Source of the DNA: CAZGQY01 sp964528035
Lineage (GTDB): Bacteria > Pseudomonadota > Gammaproteobacteria > Methylococcales > UBA1147
Direction: 5' to 3'
DNA length: 45,754 nt
Assembly: GCA_964528035.1 (NCBI GenBank)
Contig: CAZGQY010000011.1
Span: forward strand, 1 to 45,754
Shown piece after piece: positions 36,399-44,872 of this stretch. The translations under genes were made by a program, and so were the position numbers. Within the stretch, counting starts at the first letter, position 1. The number at the start of each line of letters is the position of its first letter. The notes below the pieces were generated by a model. The model had not been told where the DNA came from and did no database searches. It was given only the letters and a program-made list of their open reading frames with translations.

Positions 36399-37456
36399 AA
36401 ACGGCTCATGCTATTGAATCGTTTGATAAACCGTTCAACAGGGATTTACCCTGTGCTTTCCGTGCTCCAGTCGGAACAGGAAAAATAAAGTCTTCGTGTG
36501 AGGATTTTCGTGTAGAAGAAAAACTAAGCTTTGAGCCAGGCGGTATGGGTGAGCATCTGTTTGTACAGGTCGAAAAACGCAATCAGAATACCGATCAGGT
36601 GGCACGCATACTGGCGCGAACCGGAGGAGTACCTCGTCGGGACGTTCGTTATGCAGGCTTAAAGGACAAGAATGCGGTAACCATTCAGTGGTTCAGTATC
36701 AGATTGCCAAAGATTGAAGACAGTGCCTGGTATAGTTTAGCTAATGATTCTGTGAAGATACTGGATTATCAGCGTCACACTCGAAAGTTGAAAATTGGTT
36801 CTATTTCTGAAAATTCATTTCGAATAATAATTCGCGACTTGCAGTGTGATCGGCAGTTACTTATCGAGCGTTTAGGATTGATTGTTCGCACAGGTGTACC
36901 AAACTATGTTGGCCCGCAGCGGTTTGGCCTTGAGGGTCGGAATGTTTACGAAGCAGCAGCTTTTTTACGTGGTGAGCGGAGGATTAAAGATCGACATAAA
37001 CGTAGTCTGCTCCTCTCGACTGCTCGTTCATTTGTGTTTAATCAAATCCTGGCTGATCGCGTAGTCGCGGAAACCTGGAATAAAGCAATCGCCGGCGATG
37101 CCTTTGTGTTCGATGGCTCGCGCTCATTTTTTAGAACCGAGACAGTCTGCGATGACCTACGATCACGTGTGTCGGGAGGTGAAATTCATCCGACAGGAGT
37201 TCTCTGGGGCAGTGGAGAATCGTCTGTATCTGCGGACGCATTAACCCTGGAAACAAAATCGATACAAGAAAATGCTGAATTGTGCCGTGGCCTTGAAAGC
37301 TTCGGCGTGAAAACAGGGCGGCGTGCATTGCGTTTGTTTGCAAATGACCTTTGTTGGCAGTTTTGCGAAAAAAATACTTTGGCGTTGAGCTTTTCTTTGC
37401 CCGCTGGTGGTTATGCGACGACTGTATTGCGCGAAATTCTGGATGTGGATGGTTAA
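36395..37456 (+). CDS. truD: tRNA pseudouridine(13) synthase TruD
   Basis: TruD makes pseudouridine at position 13 of tRNA-Glu. The catalytic Asp lies in the RYAGLKDKNAVT motif at about residues 87-98; the NYVGPQRFGLEGRN block of the TruD insertion domain and the final LPAGGYATTVLREIL segment are present. It starts at a GTG overlapping the ispF stop and has 353 residues. In many relatives surE follows directly; here about 5.3 kb of other DNA separates them. Confidence 0.94.
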   Translation: MKTAHAIESFDKPFNRDLPCAFRAPVGTGKIKSSCEDFRVEEKLSFEPGGMGEHLFVQVEKRNQNTDQVARILARTGGVPRRDVRYAGLKDKNAVTIQWFSIRLPKIEDSAWYSLANDSVKILDYQRHTRKLKIGSISENSFRIIIRDLQCDRQLLIERLGLIVRTGVPNYVGPQRFGLEGRNVYEAAAFLRGERRIKDRHKRSLLLSTARSFVFNQILADRVVAETWNKAIAGDAFVFDGSRSFFRTETVCDDLRSRVSGGEIHPTGVLWGSGESSVSADALTLETKSIQENAELCRGLESFGVKTGRRALRLFANDLCWQFCEKNTLALSFSLPAGGYATTVLREILDVDG

Positions 37457-37557
37457 GCTAGAATTATAGGATTGTATTCAGTCCCTGGCCTGTATCTCTG
37501 GGAAAATAAGTCACTAAAATGATAAAAAAAGCATAGTGGAAGAATTAAAGGTGTTAA

Positions 37558-38355
37558 ATGGATTATAACCAAGCGGTAATACTAGCCCTGTTGCAGGGAC
37601 TTACGGAATTTTTGCCTATTTCCAGTTCAGCACACCTGATATTGGTGCCGGTGATATTGGGCTGGCAGGATCAGGGTCTGGCGTTTGATGTTGCTGTCCA
37701 TGTAGGAACACTGGCGGCGGTTGTGTTGTATTATCGACTGGAACTAGTGGCGATGATCAGAGATTGTCTGAAGGTTCTTAAAGGTGCGTCGATTACTGCA
37801 GAGGCTCGATTGGCCTGGTATGTTTTGATAGGGACAATTCCGGTAGGGTTGTTCGGTTTATTTATGCCCCATTCGACGGAATTAATGTTACGTTCGCCGC
37901 TGGTTATCGCAGCGACGACGATTGGTTTTGCGATCCTTCTTTGGTTCGCTGAGAAAAATGCCAAACAAAGCAAAAGCGGAGAAAATTTAAGCTGGAAACT
38001 GGCTGTCCTTATTGGTGCCTTTCAAGCTCTGGCTCTGATACCAGGTACTTCCCGTTCTGGAATTACCATTACCGCAGGCTTGCTGTTAGGGTTTAAACGC
38101 GAATTTTCCGCCCGATTTTCTTTTTTGTTGTCGATTCCGGTTATATTTCTGGCGGGGACTTTGAAAGGGGTTGAACTGCTGCAGTCAACGAGTGATGTGG
38201 ACTGGCGGATACTGATTGTCGGAGTTCTGGTATCGGCGATGACTGCCTATTTGGCAATTGGCTTGTTTTTGAAGTTGCTGGAGCGTATTGGGATGCTGCC
38301 CTTTGTGGTCTATCGGTTTTTGTTGGGTGCAGTTTTGATCTGGGTGTTTGTGTAA
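37558..38355 (+). CDS. uppP: Undecaprenyl-diphosphatase UppP (BacA family)
   Basis: UppP dephosphorylates undecaprenyl diphosphate to recycle the lipid carrier for cell-wall and polysaccharide synthesis. The polytopic 265-residue protein carries both active-site blocks, LQGLTEFLPISSSAHL near the N-terminus (catalytic Glu and Ser cluster) and the PGTSRSGITI motif around residue 162. About eight membrane helices are visible. It lies between truD and surE, not its usual position, and would support the same lipid carrier used by the EPS locus at the left end of the window. Gap to truD is 101 bp. Confidence 0.95.
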   Translation: MDYNQAVILALLQGLTEFLPISSSAHLILVPVILGWQDQGLAFDVAVHVGTLAAVVLYYRLELVAMIRDCLKVLKGASITAEARLAWYVLIGTIPVGLFGLFMPHSTELMLRSPLVIAATTIGFAILLWFAEKNAKQSKSGENLSWKLAVLIGAFQALALIPGTSRSGITITAGLLLGFKREFSARFSFLLSIPVIFLAGTLKGVELLQSTSDVDWRILIVGVLVSAMTAYLAIGLFLKLLERIGMLPFVVYRFLLGAVLIWVFV

Positions 38356-38416
38356 GTGACCAGGATAAATATGAGGCACAGGATGCAAGTCATTTACTGG
38401 CGTAAGTAATTACAAT

Positions 38417-38770
38417 ATGAATAGATTAAGCCATGTACTACTACTGTTGCTGATGCCACTGTTTTCCGGATCGGTTATCGGCGAAACACAGCACGAGTTA
38501 TTGCTTGGTTACTGGATTTGCCAAAAAGGCCATTGCATGGATCCGGAGATTTATTTTGGAATTGAGGAAAAAAAACATATTTATTCTTCCTGGCTTCATG
38601 CAAGGCCGGCGGCTACGGGTACCTGGTCTGTTGAGGGTAATCGTCTTAGTATTGAATGCTGTTCAGGATTTAAAAGTGAGTGGGAAATTATTCGAGTGGA
38701 CCAAAGGGTACTGGTATTGCGCCATGAGATAAGTCGCGAAACTGGCGAGTATTCCAGGATAGAAGAGTAG
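38417..38770 (+). CDS. Small exported protein of unknown function
   Basis: I do not recognise this 117-residue protein. It has a clear signal peptide (hydrophobic residues ~5-19, likely cleavage after VIGE or near SGSVIG) and a small mature domain with four Cys in two clusters (WICQKGHC and IECCSG), suggesting disulfides in the periplasm. The Trp/Gly pattern LLGYWIC ... GTWSVEGNRL recalls small lipocalin-like barrels, where a mature chain begins with a G-x-W motif, but that is only a visual impression. It lies between uppP and the c-di-GMP gene on the same strand. Confidence 0.6.
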   Translation: MNRLSHVLLLLLMPLFSGSVIGETQHELLLGYWICQKGHCMDPEIYFGIEEKKHIYSSWLHARPAATGTWSVEGNRLSIECCSGFKSEWEIIRVDQRVLVLRHEISRETGEYSRIEE

Positions 38771-38883
38771 AAGAAATTTTCAGGTTCGTTTATTGTAGTC
38801 GAATGGACTTGACGGTATTTTGATGGACTCTGAATGGTCAGAATATTGGCCAATTTCATTAAACAGACGATTCTTCGACGCAA

Positions 38884-41727
38884 ATGATTGCAAAAGCAAA
38901 ATCAATCAGACCCATTTCGGCGGAGACTTCTATAATCGAACGCCCTCTGCGGCTAAAGTTCCATCTCGCGGTTCTTTTGATTGTTACTCTATTCATGGTT
39001 TTTCCTGTTCCAGGCCAGGCCTCGGATAACGAGATAGTAAAGATCGGAGTCCTCTCTTTTCGGTCAAAACAGCAGACATTTAAAAAATGGGAGGAAACTG
39101 CTAAATTTCTTTCTCATACTATTCCCGGTTATAGTTTTCGAGTGATTCCCATGTTTTATTCCGAACTGGAGAAAGCCGCCAAATTGGGAAGTGTCGATTT
39201 TGTCCTGACTAATAGCGGCCATTATGTAACCTTGACCGAACGCTATGGCATTGTTCGAATTGCGAGCCTGGTTAAAAATGTGCGGGGTAAAGCTGTTGCT
39301 CAATTCGGTGGCGTGATATTTACCCGCTCAGATCGAACAGACATCAATTCTTTGCACGACCTTGATGGTAAGAGCATCATGGGCGTGGGGAAGCTCTCCC
39401 TGGGTGGTTTTCTGGTTGCCTGGGAAGAGTTGTTGAGGGCGGGTATCGATCCTTTTGAGGATTTTGCCAAACTCTCGTTTAACGGTATGCCTCACGACGA
39501 GGTGGTATTGAAAGTTTTGAATCGGGAAGTCGATGCCGGAACAGTTAGAACCAGCATACTGGAAAACATGGCAAAGGAGGGCATCATTGATTTGACAGAT
39601 ATCAAAGTTCTTGGTGAGAAACATGACCAAGGCTTTCCATTTCTTCATTCTACGAGCCTTTACCCTGAATGGCCGATTTCGGCCTTGAAAGATACCTCGT
39701 CGGATTTGTCAAAAATCGTTCTTTCCGCTTTGTTGGAAATAACAGTCAGGGACAAAGCCGCGGTCAAAGCTAAGTATATTGGTTGGACAGTCCCGGCTGA
39801 TTACCTGGTTGTTCGTAATCTGATGGAAAGACTCCGCACAGGACCCTTCGAACGGCCAGAACGATTCAATATTAAGGACATCACCGACAAATACTTTGGC
39901 TTATTGATGGTGATAGCCATTATCTTATTCCTGATAATCTCAATTGTAGCTTTTCGGCTGTCAACTCTGAATAAAGCTCTGTTTCGCTCCAAAAATGAAC
40001 TGCAGGAGCGCGTAGAGGAAAAAACTGCGGATCTGTTTCTGAGTCAGTCTCGTCTTTCCGAAGCCCAGAGGATCGCCCGCATCGGTAGTTGGGATTGGGA
40101 TATCGTCAATGACACATTATGGTGGTCGGAAGAAACATACCGGCTTTTCGATAAAGATCCTCAATCTTTTAGTCCAAGTTATGACGAATATTGTCGTATG
40201 ATTCATCCGGATGATCTGATCATCATGCAAAAACGTTTGAACAATGCTATGGAAAGTGGAGGCAAGCCATACCACATGATTACGCGAATAATCAATAATT
40301 CAGGGAGAAAATGGGTGGTGGAAGCACATGGTTTGGTGCACCGAGACACGCAAAATAATGCAGTCCGGATGTCGGGTACTGGACGGGATATAACCTATGA
40401 ACATGAATTGTCTGAGCAACTAAGCTATCAGGCCAGTCATGACCCATTAACCGGGCTGATTAACCGCAACGAATTCGAGCGTCGCGCAGAGCGGTTGCTC
40501 GAAATGATTAAGCAAAATAATGCAGAACATGCCTTGTGTTTTATGGATCTTGATCAATTCAAAGTGGTCAATGATACCTGTGGTCATGCTGCAGGCGATG
40601 AACTTCTGCGGCAACTGAGTTCGGTTTTACAAAAAGCAGTAAGAAAGCGTGATACGCTGGCACGCATGGGTGGGGATGAATTTGGTGTTTTGATGGAGCA
40701 CTGCTCATTGGATCATGCTCACAGAGTTGCAAGCTCATTGCTTAAAGCGATTCAGGGATATCAGTTTACCTGGGAGGGACATGCTTTCAAGGTTGGTGTA
40801 AGTATAGGCCTGGTGGCTATAACCGAAACTGTAGGTTCTCTAACTGAATTGTTGCAACAAGCGGATGCTGCATGTTATATGGCCAAAGATTTAGGTCGAA
40901 ATCGTATTCATGTCTATCATCTTGAAGATTCAGAACTGGCTCAACGTCATGGTGAAATGCAATGGGTGACACGTATCTATCAGGCACTGGAACAAGACCG
41001 ATTTTGTTTATACGCTCAACATATTGTACCGCTTGAAAACAGCCATGATGCACACTATGAGATTCTGCTTAGAATGATCGATGAGCAGGCTAAACTCATC
41101 CCTCCAGGAGCCTTTCTACCCGCCGCTGAGCGATATAATCTGATGACGCAAATTGACCATTGGGTCATCGAAAAAACTTTCAGGTTATTGGCAGTGAATC
41201 CGCTGTTTGTCGACCGGACAAATTTCGTCTCCATCAATCTGTCCGGCCAGTCATTGACTGAAATCCATGTACTCGAATTTATTATTGAGCAACTGGAGGA
41301 AACAGGCATTGATGGGTGCAAGATTTGTTTTGAAATAACAGAAACTGCAGCCATATCAAATTTGGTTTCGGCGATGAAGTTTATTTCTACTTTGAGAGGA
41401 TTAGGTTGTCGATTTGCACTGGATGACTTTGGCAGTGGTCTGTCCTCGTTTGCTTATTTAAAAAATCTCGCTGTGGACTATCTGAAAATTGATGGCATTT
41501 TTGTGGCGGATATGGTTAATGACCCGACAAATCAAGCGATGGTGAAATCGATTAACGAGATTGGTCAGGTGATGGGAATGCAAACCATTGCAGAGTTTGT
41601 AGAGAACGACGAAATCAAGGGCATGTTGGGTGAAATGGGTGTCAACTATGCTCAGGGTTTTGGCATTCAAAAGCCGGTAGCTTTTGATGAGATACTGGGA
41701 TTGTCAAATAAGGGTGTTGAGGGTTGA
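38884..41727 (+). CDS. PhnD-like sensor / PAS / GGDEF / EAL cyclic-di-GMP protein
   Basis: This 947-residue membrane protein likely makes and/or degrades c-di-GMP in response to a periplasmic ligand. An N-terminal membrane or signal helix (~27-46) leads into a periplasmic binding domain of the phosphonate-binding (PhnD-like) type (~52-320: IGVLSFRSKQQTF, VDFVLTNSGHYV). A second helix (~336-358) and a coiled coil precede a PAS domain (~395-515). The GGDEF motif is intact (RMGGDEFG, ~596). The EAL domain has YEILLR in place of EAL, with Glu kept, plus NLSGQSL, ALDDFGSG and the DYLKIDG Lys, so phosphodiesterase activity is plausible. Its last 86 codons are copied in the tandem repeat that follows. 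Confidence 0.9.
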   Translation: MIAKAKSIRPISAETSIIERPLRLKFHLAVLLIVTLFMVFPVPGQASDNEIVKIGVLSFRSKQQTFKKWEETAKFLSHTIPGYSFRVIPMFYSELEKAAKLGSVDFVLTNSGHYVTLTERYGIVRIASLVKNVRGKAVAQFGGVIFTRSDRTDINSLHDLDGKSIMGVGKLSLGGFLVAWEELLRAGIDPFEDFAKLSFNGMPHDEVVLKVLNREVDAGTVRTSILENMAKEGIIDLTDIKVLGEKHDQGFPFLHSTSLYPEWPISALKDTSSDLSKIVLSALLEITVRDKAAVKAKYIGWTVPADYLVVRNLMERLRTGPFERPERFNIKDITDKYFGLLMVIAIILFLIISIVAFRLSTLNKALFRSKNELQERVEEKTADLFLSQSRLSEAQRIARIGSWDWDIVNDTLWWSEETYRLFDKDPQSFSPSYDEYCRMIHPDDLIIMQKRLNNAMESGGKPYHMITRIINNSGRKWVVEAHGLVHRDTQNNAVRMSGTGRDITYEHELSEQLSYQASHDPLTGLINRNEFERRAERLLEMIKQNNAEHALCFMDLDQFKVVNDTCGHAAGDELLRQLSSVLQKAVRKRDTLARMGGDEFGVLMEHCSLDHAHRVASSLLKAIQGYQFTWEGHAFKVGVSIGLVAITETVGSLTELLQQADAACYMAKDLGRNRIHVYHLEDSELAQRHGEMQWVTRIYQALEQDRFCLYAQHIVPLENSHDAHYEILLRMIDEQAKLIPPGAFLPAAERYNLMTQIDHWVIEKTFRLLAVNPLFVDRTNFVSINLSGQSLTEIHVLEFIIEQLEETGIDGCKICFEITETAAISNLVSAMKFISTLRGLGCRFALDDFGSGLSSFAYLKNLAVDYLKIDGIFVADMVNDPTNQAMVKSINEIGQVMGMQTIAEFVENDEIKGMLGEMGVNYAQGFGIQKPVAFDEILGLSNKGVEG

Positions 41728-41753
41728 TTTATTTGATTTAATTCGAATGTTAA

Positions 41754-41778
41754 GCGGCTATCTTTGAAAGGTAGCTGC
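41754..41778 (+). repeat. Strong 12-bp hairpin downstream of the c-di-GMP gene
   Basis: GCGGCTATCTTT pairs with AAAGGTAGCTGC around a single G, allowing two G-U pairs, so in practice a stem of about 10-11 bp with a short loop. No T-tract follows, so it is not a classical terminator; it may be a REP-type element or an RNA 3'-end stabiliser. A second copy is at 42179-42203 in the duplicated unit. Confidence 0.5.
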
Positions 41779-41875
41779 AATCCCGGACGATGGATACCAT
41801 TCACCAGACAGTCTAATCGAAATGTGCCCAGTTTTTCTTACAATATGGACTGAATTTTAAAGAAGCAATTATACG

Positions 41876-41887
41876 AGACCTGACCCC
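41876..41887 (-). repeat. GGGGTCAGGTCT motif, copy 2
   Basis: The minus strand reads GGGGTCAGGTCT, identical to the motif at 13649-13660. It lies at the very end of duplication unit 1, next to the junction with unit 2. See copy 1 for the possible link to RAYT/REP elements. Confidence 0.4.
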
Positions 41888-41892
41888 AGTTT

Positions 41893-42152
41893 TCGCTGTG
41901 GACTATCTGAAAATTGATGGCATTTTTGTGGCGGATATGGTTAATGACCCGACAAATCAAGCGATGGTGAAATCGATTAACGAGATTGGTCAGGTGATGG
42001 GAATGCAAACCATTGCAGAGTTTGTAGAGAACGACGAAATCAAGGGCATGTTGGGTGAAATGGGTGTCAACTATGCTCAGGGTTTTGGCATTCAAAAGCC
42101 GGTAGCTTTTGATGAGATACTGGGATTGTCAAATAAGGGTGTTGAGGGTTGA
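41893..42152 (+). pseudogene. Detached EAL-domain C-terminal fragment (duplicate)
   Basis: This repeats codons for residues 864-947 of the upstream c-di-GMP protein (from DYLKIDG to the stop), as an open frame from a GTG at 41898. It lacks most of the EAL fold, has no plausible ribosome site and is best read as a duplicated gene end without function. Confidence 0.85.
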
Positions 42153-42300
42153 TTTATTTGATTTAATTCGAATGTTAAGCGGCTATCTTTGAAAGGTAGC
42201 TGCAATCCCGGACGATGGATACCATTCACCAGACAGTCTAATCGAAATGTGCCCAGTTTTTCTTACAATATGGACTGAATTTTAAAGAAGCAATTATACG

Positions 42301-42312
42301 AGACCTGACCCC
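42301..42312 (-). repeat. GGGGTCAGGTCT motif, copy 3
   Basis: This is the same motif as copy 2, carried along in duplication unit 2. It is followed by a partly repeated CCAGTTTT(T)CGC string and then by the VapC remnant. Confidence 0.4.
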
Positions 42313-42334
42313 AGTTTTCGCCAGTTTTTCGCTG

Positions 42335-42523
42335 GACAGTTATGTAAATGCTGCAGTTTTATACCGCCAATGCAGAAAGCAGGGTATCACCTTCCGTTCC
42401 TCTGCCGATAGTATGATTGCTCAGGTCGCCATAGAGTACCCGCTGATTCTACTGCATGATGATCGGGATTTTATACAGTTATCGAAGGTAGCGGATCAAC
42501 TGCTGCTGGCTGAAAATATCTAA
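42335..42523 (+). pseudogene. vapC: VapC-type PIN-domain toxin, C-terminal remnant
   Basis: In frame with a TAA at 42521-42523, about 62 codons encode a typical VapC ending: AAVLYRQCRKQGITFRSSAD, then SMIAQVAIEYPLILLHDDRD and a short tail. The Asp in SSADSMIA and the Asp of LLHDDRDF fit the last acidic residues of the PIN ribonuclease active site. The N-terminal half, with the first conserved Asp, is missing, and the frame upstream runs into the GGGGTCAGGTCT motif and duplicated DNA. No vapB antitoxin gene is seen. It is therefore a gene fragment and not expected to be active. Confidence 0.75.
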
Positions 42524-42770
42524 CTCTCGACATAAATATTCTTAGATATTGGTGATTTAATAACGATTAATTTTTAATCGGATACGTTGCTGGTCGACCG
42601 ATTTCCCACCTAATCAATGGCTTGTACACTCTGGTCGTTGAGCCTGTTTATTAACGAGTCATTCTTTTATCGATTTTCAAGCAGAATTGGACGTAAACAT
42701 CTTTTGTCTACGTGCCTGGAGAACCACAATTGTGTAGAATTACCGGCTTTCCCGGGCGTTTCGAAACAAT

Positions 42771-43520
42771 ATGCATATTCTGGTGAGCAACGATGACGGT
42801 TATTCGGCGGAAGGATTGCTGCACCTGTGGAAATCCCTGCAGACGATTGCTGAGGTGACGGTGGTTGCCCCGGAGCGTAATCGCAGCGGTGCGAGTAATT
42901 CATTAACTCTGGATCGGCCTCTGCGAGCCGGTAAAATGGAAAATGGTGTAATCAGAGTCGACGGAACCCCCACCGATTGTGTGCACATGGCGATTACCGG
43001 TTTATTGGATCGGGAGCCGGATATGGTTTTTGCCGGTATTAATCACGGTGCCAATATGGGTGATGATGTATTGTATTCTGGAACTGTGGCGGCAGCGACC
43101 GAGGGGCGGTTTTTGGGGTTGCCAGCTGTTGCCATGTCACTTGCATCGGAAGTATGCAAACATTTTGATACTGCTGGTGAAGTGGCTGTTAGCTTATTGA
43201 AAAGAATGATAGAACGGCCCTTGCCGCCGGATACAATATTGAATGTGAATGTGCCTGATGTGCCTTTTGATCAAATTCGGGGTTTTCAATCTACCCGGCT
43301 CGGACAGCGACACAAAGCCGAATCCGTAGTTAAAACCCTGGATCCAAGAGGTCGAGAAATATTTTGGGTGGGTGCGGCGGGTCCTGAACAGGATGCGGGT
43401 CCTGGAACCGATTTTTTTGCAGTTCGAGATCAATTTGTTTCAGTGACACCCTTGCAGATCGATCTGACCCGCTATGATTCGATTGACAGTCTGAAGGACT
43501 GGTTGGGGGAAAAATTTTGA
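42771..43520 (+). CDS. surE: 5'/3'-nucleotidase SurE
   Basis: SurE is a metal-dependent nucleotidase and stationary-phase survival protein. The metal-binding LVSNDDGYSAEGL motif is at the N-terminus, followed by VVAPERNRSGASNSLTL, the VDGTPTDCVHMA block and GINHGANMGDDVLYSGTVAAA. It has 249 residues. The ribosome site before the ATG is weak. Its stop overlaps the pcm start (TGATG), matching the classic surE-pcm pairing. The 618 bp before it hold the duplication, the vapC remnant and about 250 bp with no recognised feature. Confidence 0.97.
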   Translation: MHILVSNDDGYSAEGLLHLWKSLQTIAEVTVVAPERNRSGASNSLTLDRPLRAGKMENGVIRVDGTPTDCVHMAITGLLDREPDMVFAGINHGANMGDDVLYSGTVAAATEGRFLGLPAVAMSLASEVCKHFDTAGEVAVSLLKRMIERPLPPDTILNVNVPDVPFDQIRGFQSTRLGQRHKAESVVKTLDPRGREIFWVGAAGPEQDAGPGTDFFAVRDQFVSVTPLQIDLTRYDSIDSLKDWLGEKF

Positions 43521-44176
43521 TGTTGCACCATCAGGGTATTGGTATGACCTCTCATCGGACGCGTACGAGAATGGTGCAGCGCCTGGAAGATCAGGGAATC
43601 GGCAATGTGCGTTTGCTCGAAGTAATGCGCAACACGCCACGGCATATTTTTGTAGAAGAGGCATTCGCCAGTCGGGCCTACGAAGATACTGCCTTACCGA
43701 TCGGACACAATCAGACGATTTCACAGCCTTATATTGTCGCACGAATGACCGAGTTAGTACTCGAGAATGGTGTTCCCCGAAATGTGTTGGAAGTGGGTAC
43801 GGGGTCTGGTTATCAGACCGCTGTACTGGCGCAGTTAGTCGCAAAACTGATTTCTGTAGAAAGAATTCAGCCCTTGTTACTCAGAGCGCGTAAATGTTTA
43901 CGAGAAATGCAATTACGTAACATTAGTTTTCGGCACAGCGACGGCGGCTGGGGACACAAGGAATTCGCGCCTTATGATGCAATATTGGTGACTGCCGCAC
44001 CTGCAGAAATTCCGCAGATGTTATTGGATCAGTTGGCCCCCGGGGGAGTCATGGTTATCCCTGTGGGATCGAGCAGAGAGCAGGTATTGCAGCGGGTTGT
44101 GCGAACAGAGTCCAGCTATGAAATGGAAGTTATAGAATCTGTTAAATTTGTTCCTTTGGTTTCGGGGAGACCTTAA
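43520..44176 (+). CDS. pcm: Protein-L-isoaspartate O-methyltransferase
   Basis: Pcm repairs isoaspartyl residues in damaged proteins using SAM. The 218-residue product shows the family block LPIGHNQTISQPYIVARMTELV, SAM motif I VLEVGTGSGYQTAVLAQL, and the C-terminal GGVMVIPVG motif. The ATG at 43520 shares one base with the surE stop and has a GGGGGA site 9 nt upstream; a second ATG (MTSHRTRTR) ten codons in is also possible. In many relatives nlpD and rpoS follow; here yqaA follows after 3 bp. Confidence 0.96.
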   Translation: MLHHQGIGMTSHRTRTRMVQRLEDQGIGNVRLLEVMRNTPRHIFVEEAFASRAYEDTALPIGHNQTISQPYIVARMTELVLENGVPRNVLEVGTGSGYQTAVLAQLVAKLISVERIQPLLLRARKCLREMQLRNISFRHSDGGWGHKEFAPYDAILVTAAPAEIPQMLLDQLAPGGVMVIPVGSSREQVLQRVVRTESSYEMEVIESVKFVPLVSGRP

Positions 44177-44179
44177 CGT

Positions 44180-44761
44180 ATGTTTTCATTGTTGTATAAA
44201 AAGACACTGGCATGGGCGCGTCATAAACATGCCGTTTATTATTTGTCGGTTTTAAGCTTTGCCGAGTCTTCTTTCTTTCCGATTCCTCCCGATGTCATGT
44301 TGGCGCCGATGTCGCTTGCCAGGCCAAAAAAGGCATACTGGTTTGCACTGATCACAACAATTGCCTCTGTTCTAGGGGGTATATTAGGCTATTTCATTGG
44401 CCAGTTTGCGTTTGATATGATTGAGCCCTGGTTACATCAGTTGCATTATTGGGACAAATATTTAACCGCAAAAGTCTGGTTTGAAGAATGGGGTTTCTGG
44501 GCGATATTTATTGCCGGTTTTTCGCCCATTCCCTATAAAGTGTTCACAATCGCCGCAGGGACGCTGTCAATGGCTTTAGCGCCATTCGCACTGGCCTCAT
44601 TTATTGGTCGAGGGGCGCGTTTTTTTCTGGTGGCAATATTGTTGTCCTGGGGTGGTGAGAAACTGGAGAAAGTGCTGCATACTTATATTAACCGGATCGG
44701 TTGGGCAACCGTTATACTACTTATACTAGGTATTGCTGTGTATAAGTTTTCGACCGTTTGA
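44180..44761 (+). CDS. yqaA: YqaA family DedA-like membrane protein
   Basis: This 193-residue inner-membrane protein belongs to the YqaA branch of the SNARE-associated/DedA superfamily, whose members are linked to membrane lipid transport and homeostasis. Several hydrophobic segments are present, with the conserved FAESSFFPIPPDVMLAPM near the N-terminus and FIAGFSPIPYKVFTIAAG in the middle; these are the re-entrant-loop motifs of the family. It starts 3 bp after pcm and is probably co-transcribed with surE and pcm. The biochemical role is not settled in the family. Confidence 0.9.
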   Translation: MFSLLYKKTLAWARHKHAVYYLSVLSFAESSFFPIPPDVMLAPMSLARPKKAYWFALITTIASVLGGILGYFIGQFAFDMIEPWLHQLHYWDKYLTAKVWFEEWGFWAIFIAGFSPIPYKVFTIAAGTLSMALAPFALASFIGRGARFFLVAILLSWGGEKLEKVLHTYINRIGWATVILLILGIAVYKFSTV

Positions 44762-44872
44762 AAATCGAGAGGCTTCTTGTGGACGAGCTTACTGAGATTA
44801 CCGTTATCTATACCGCTTAAAGAAAATACGCTGAAGATTACTCTTAATTGCTTGAAACGGGAGTTATTTACT

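Larger units (their letters stand above)
41468..42321 (+). repeat. Perfect 425-bp tandem duplication of the GGDEF/EAL gene end
   Basis: Unit 1 (41468-41892) and unit 2 (41893-42317) read identically by eye, with an extra TCGC after unit 2. The unit contains the last 86 codons of the c-di-GMP gene and 165 bp of downstream DNA ending in the AGACCTGACCCC motif. The junction shares only 4 bp (TCGC) with the boundary sequences, pointing to a microhomology or slippage event. The lack of differences suggests a recent origin or an assembly artefact. Confidence 0.93.

Noticed and set aside
38375..38386. GGCACAGGATGC resembling a sigma54 -24/-12 promoter upstream of the small exported protein.
   Set aside because: The GG and GC doublets are 10 bp apart, not the required 12.
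42605..42640. Possible third copy of the shared upstream module before surE (AATCAATGGCTTGTACACTCTGGT).
   Set aside because: The resemblance needs several gaps, covers only part of the core, and the distance to the surE start differs greatly; it could be chance.
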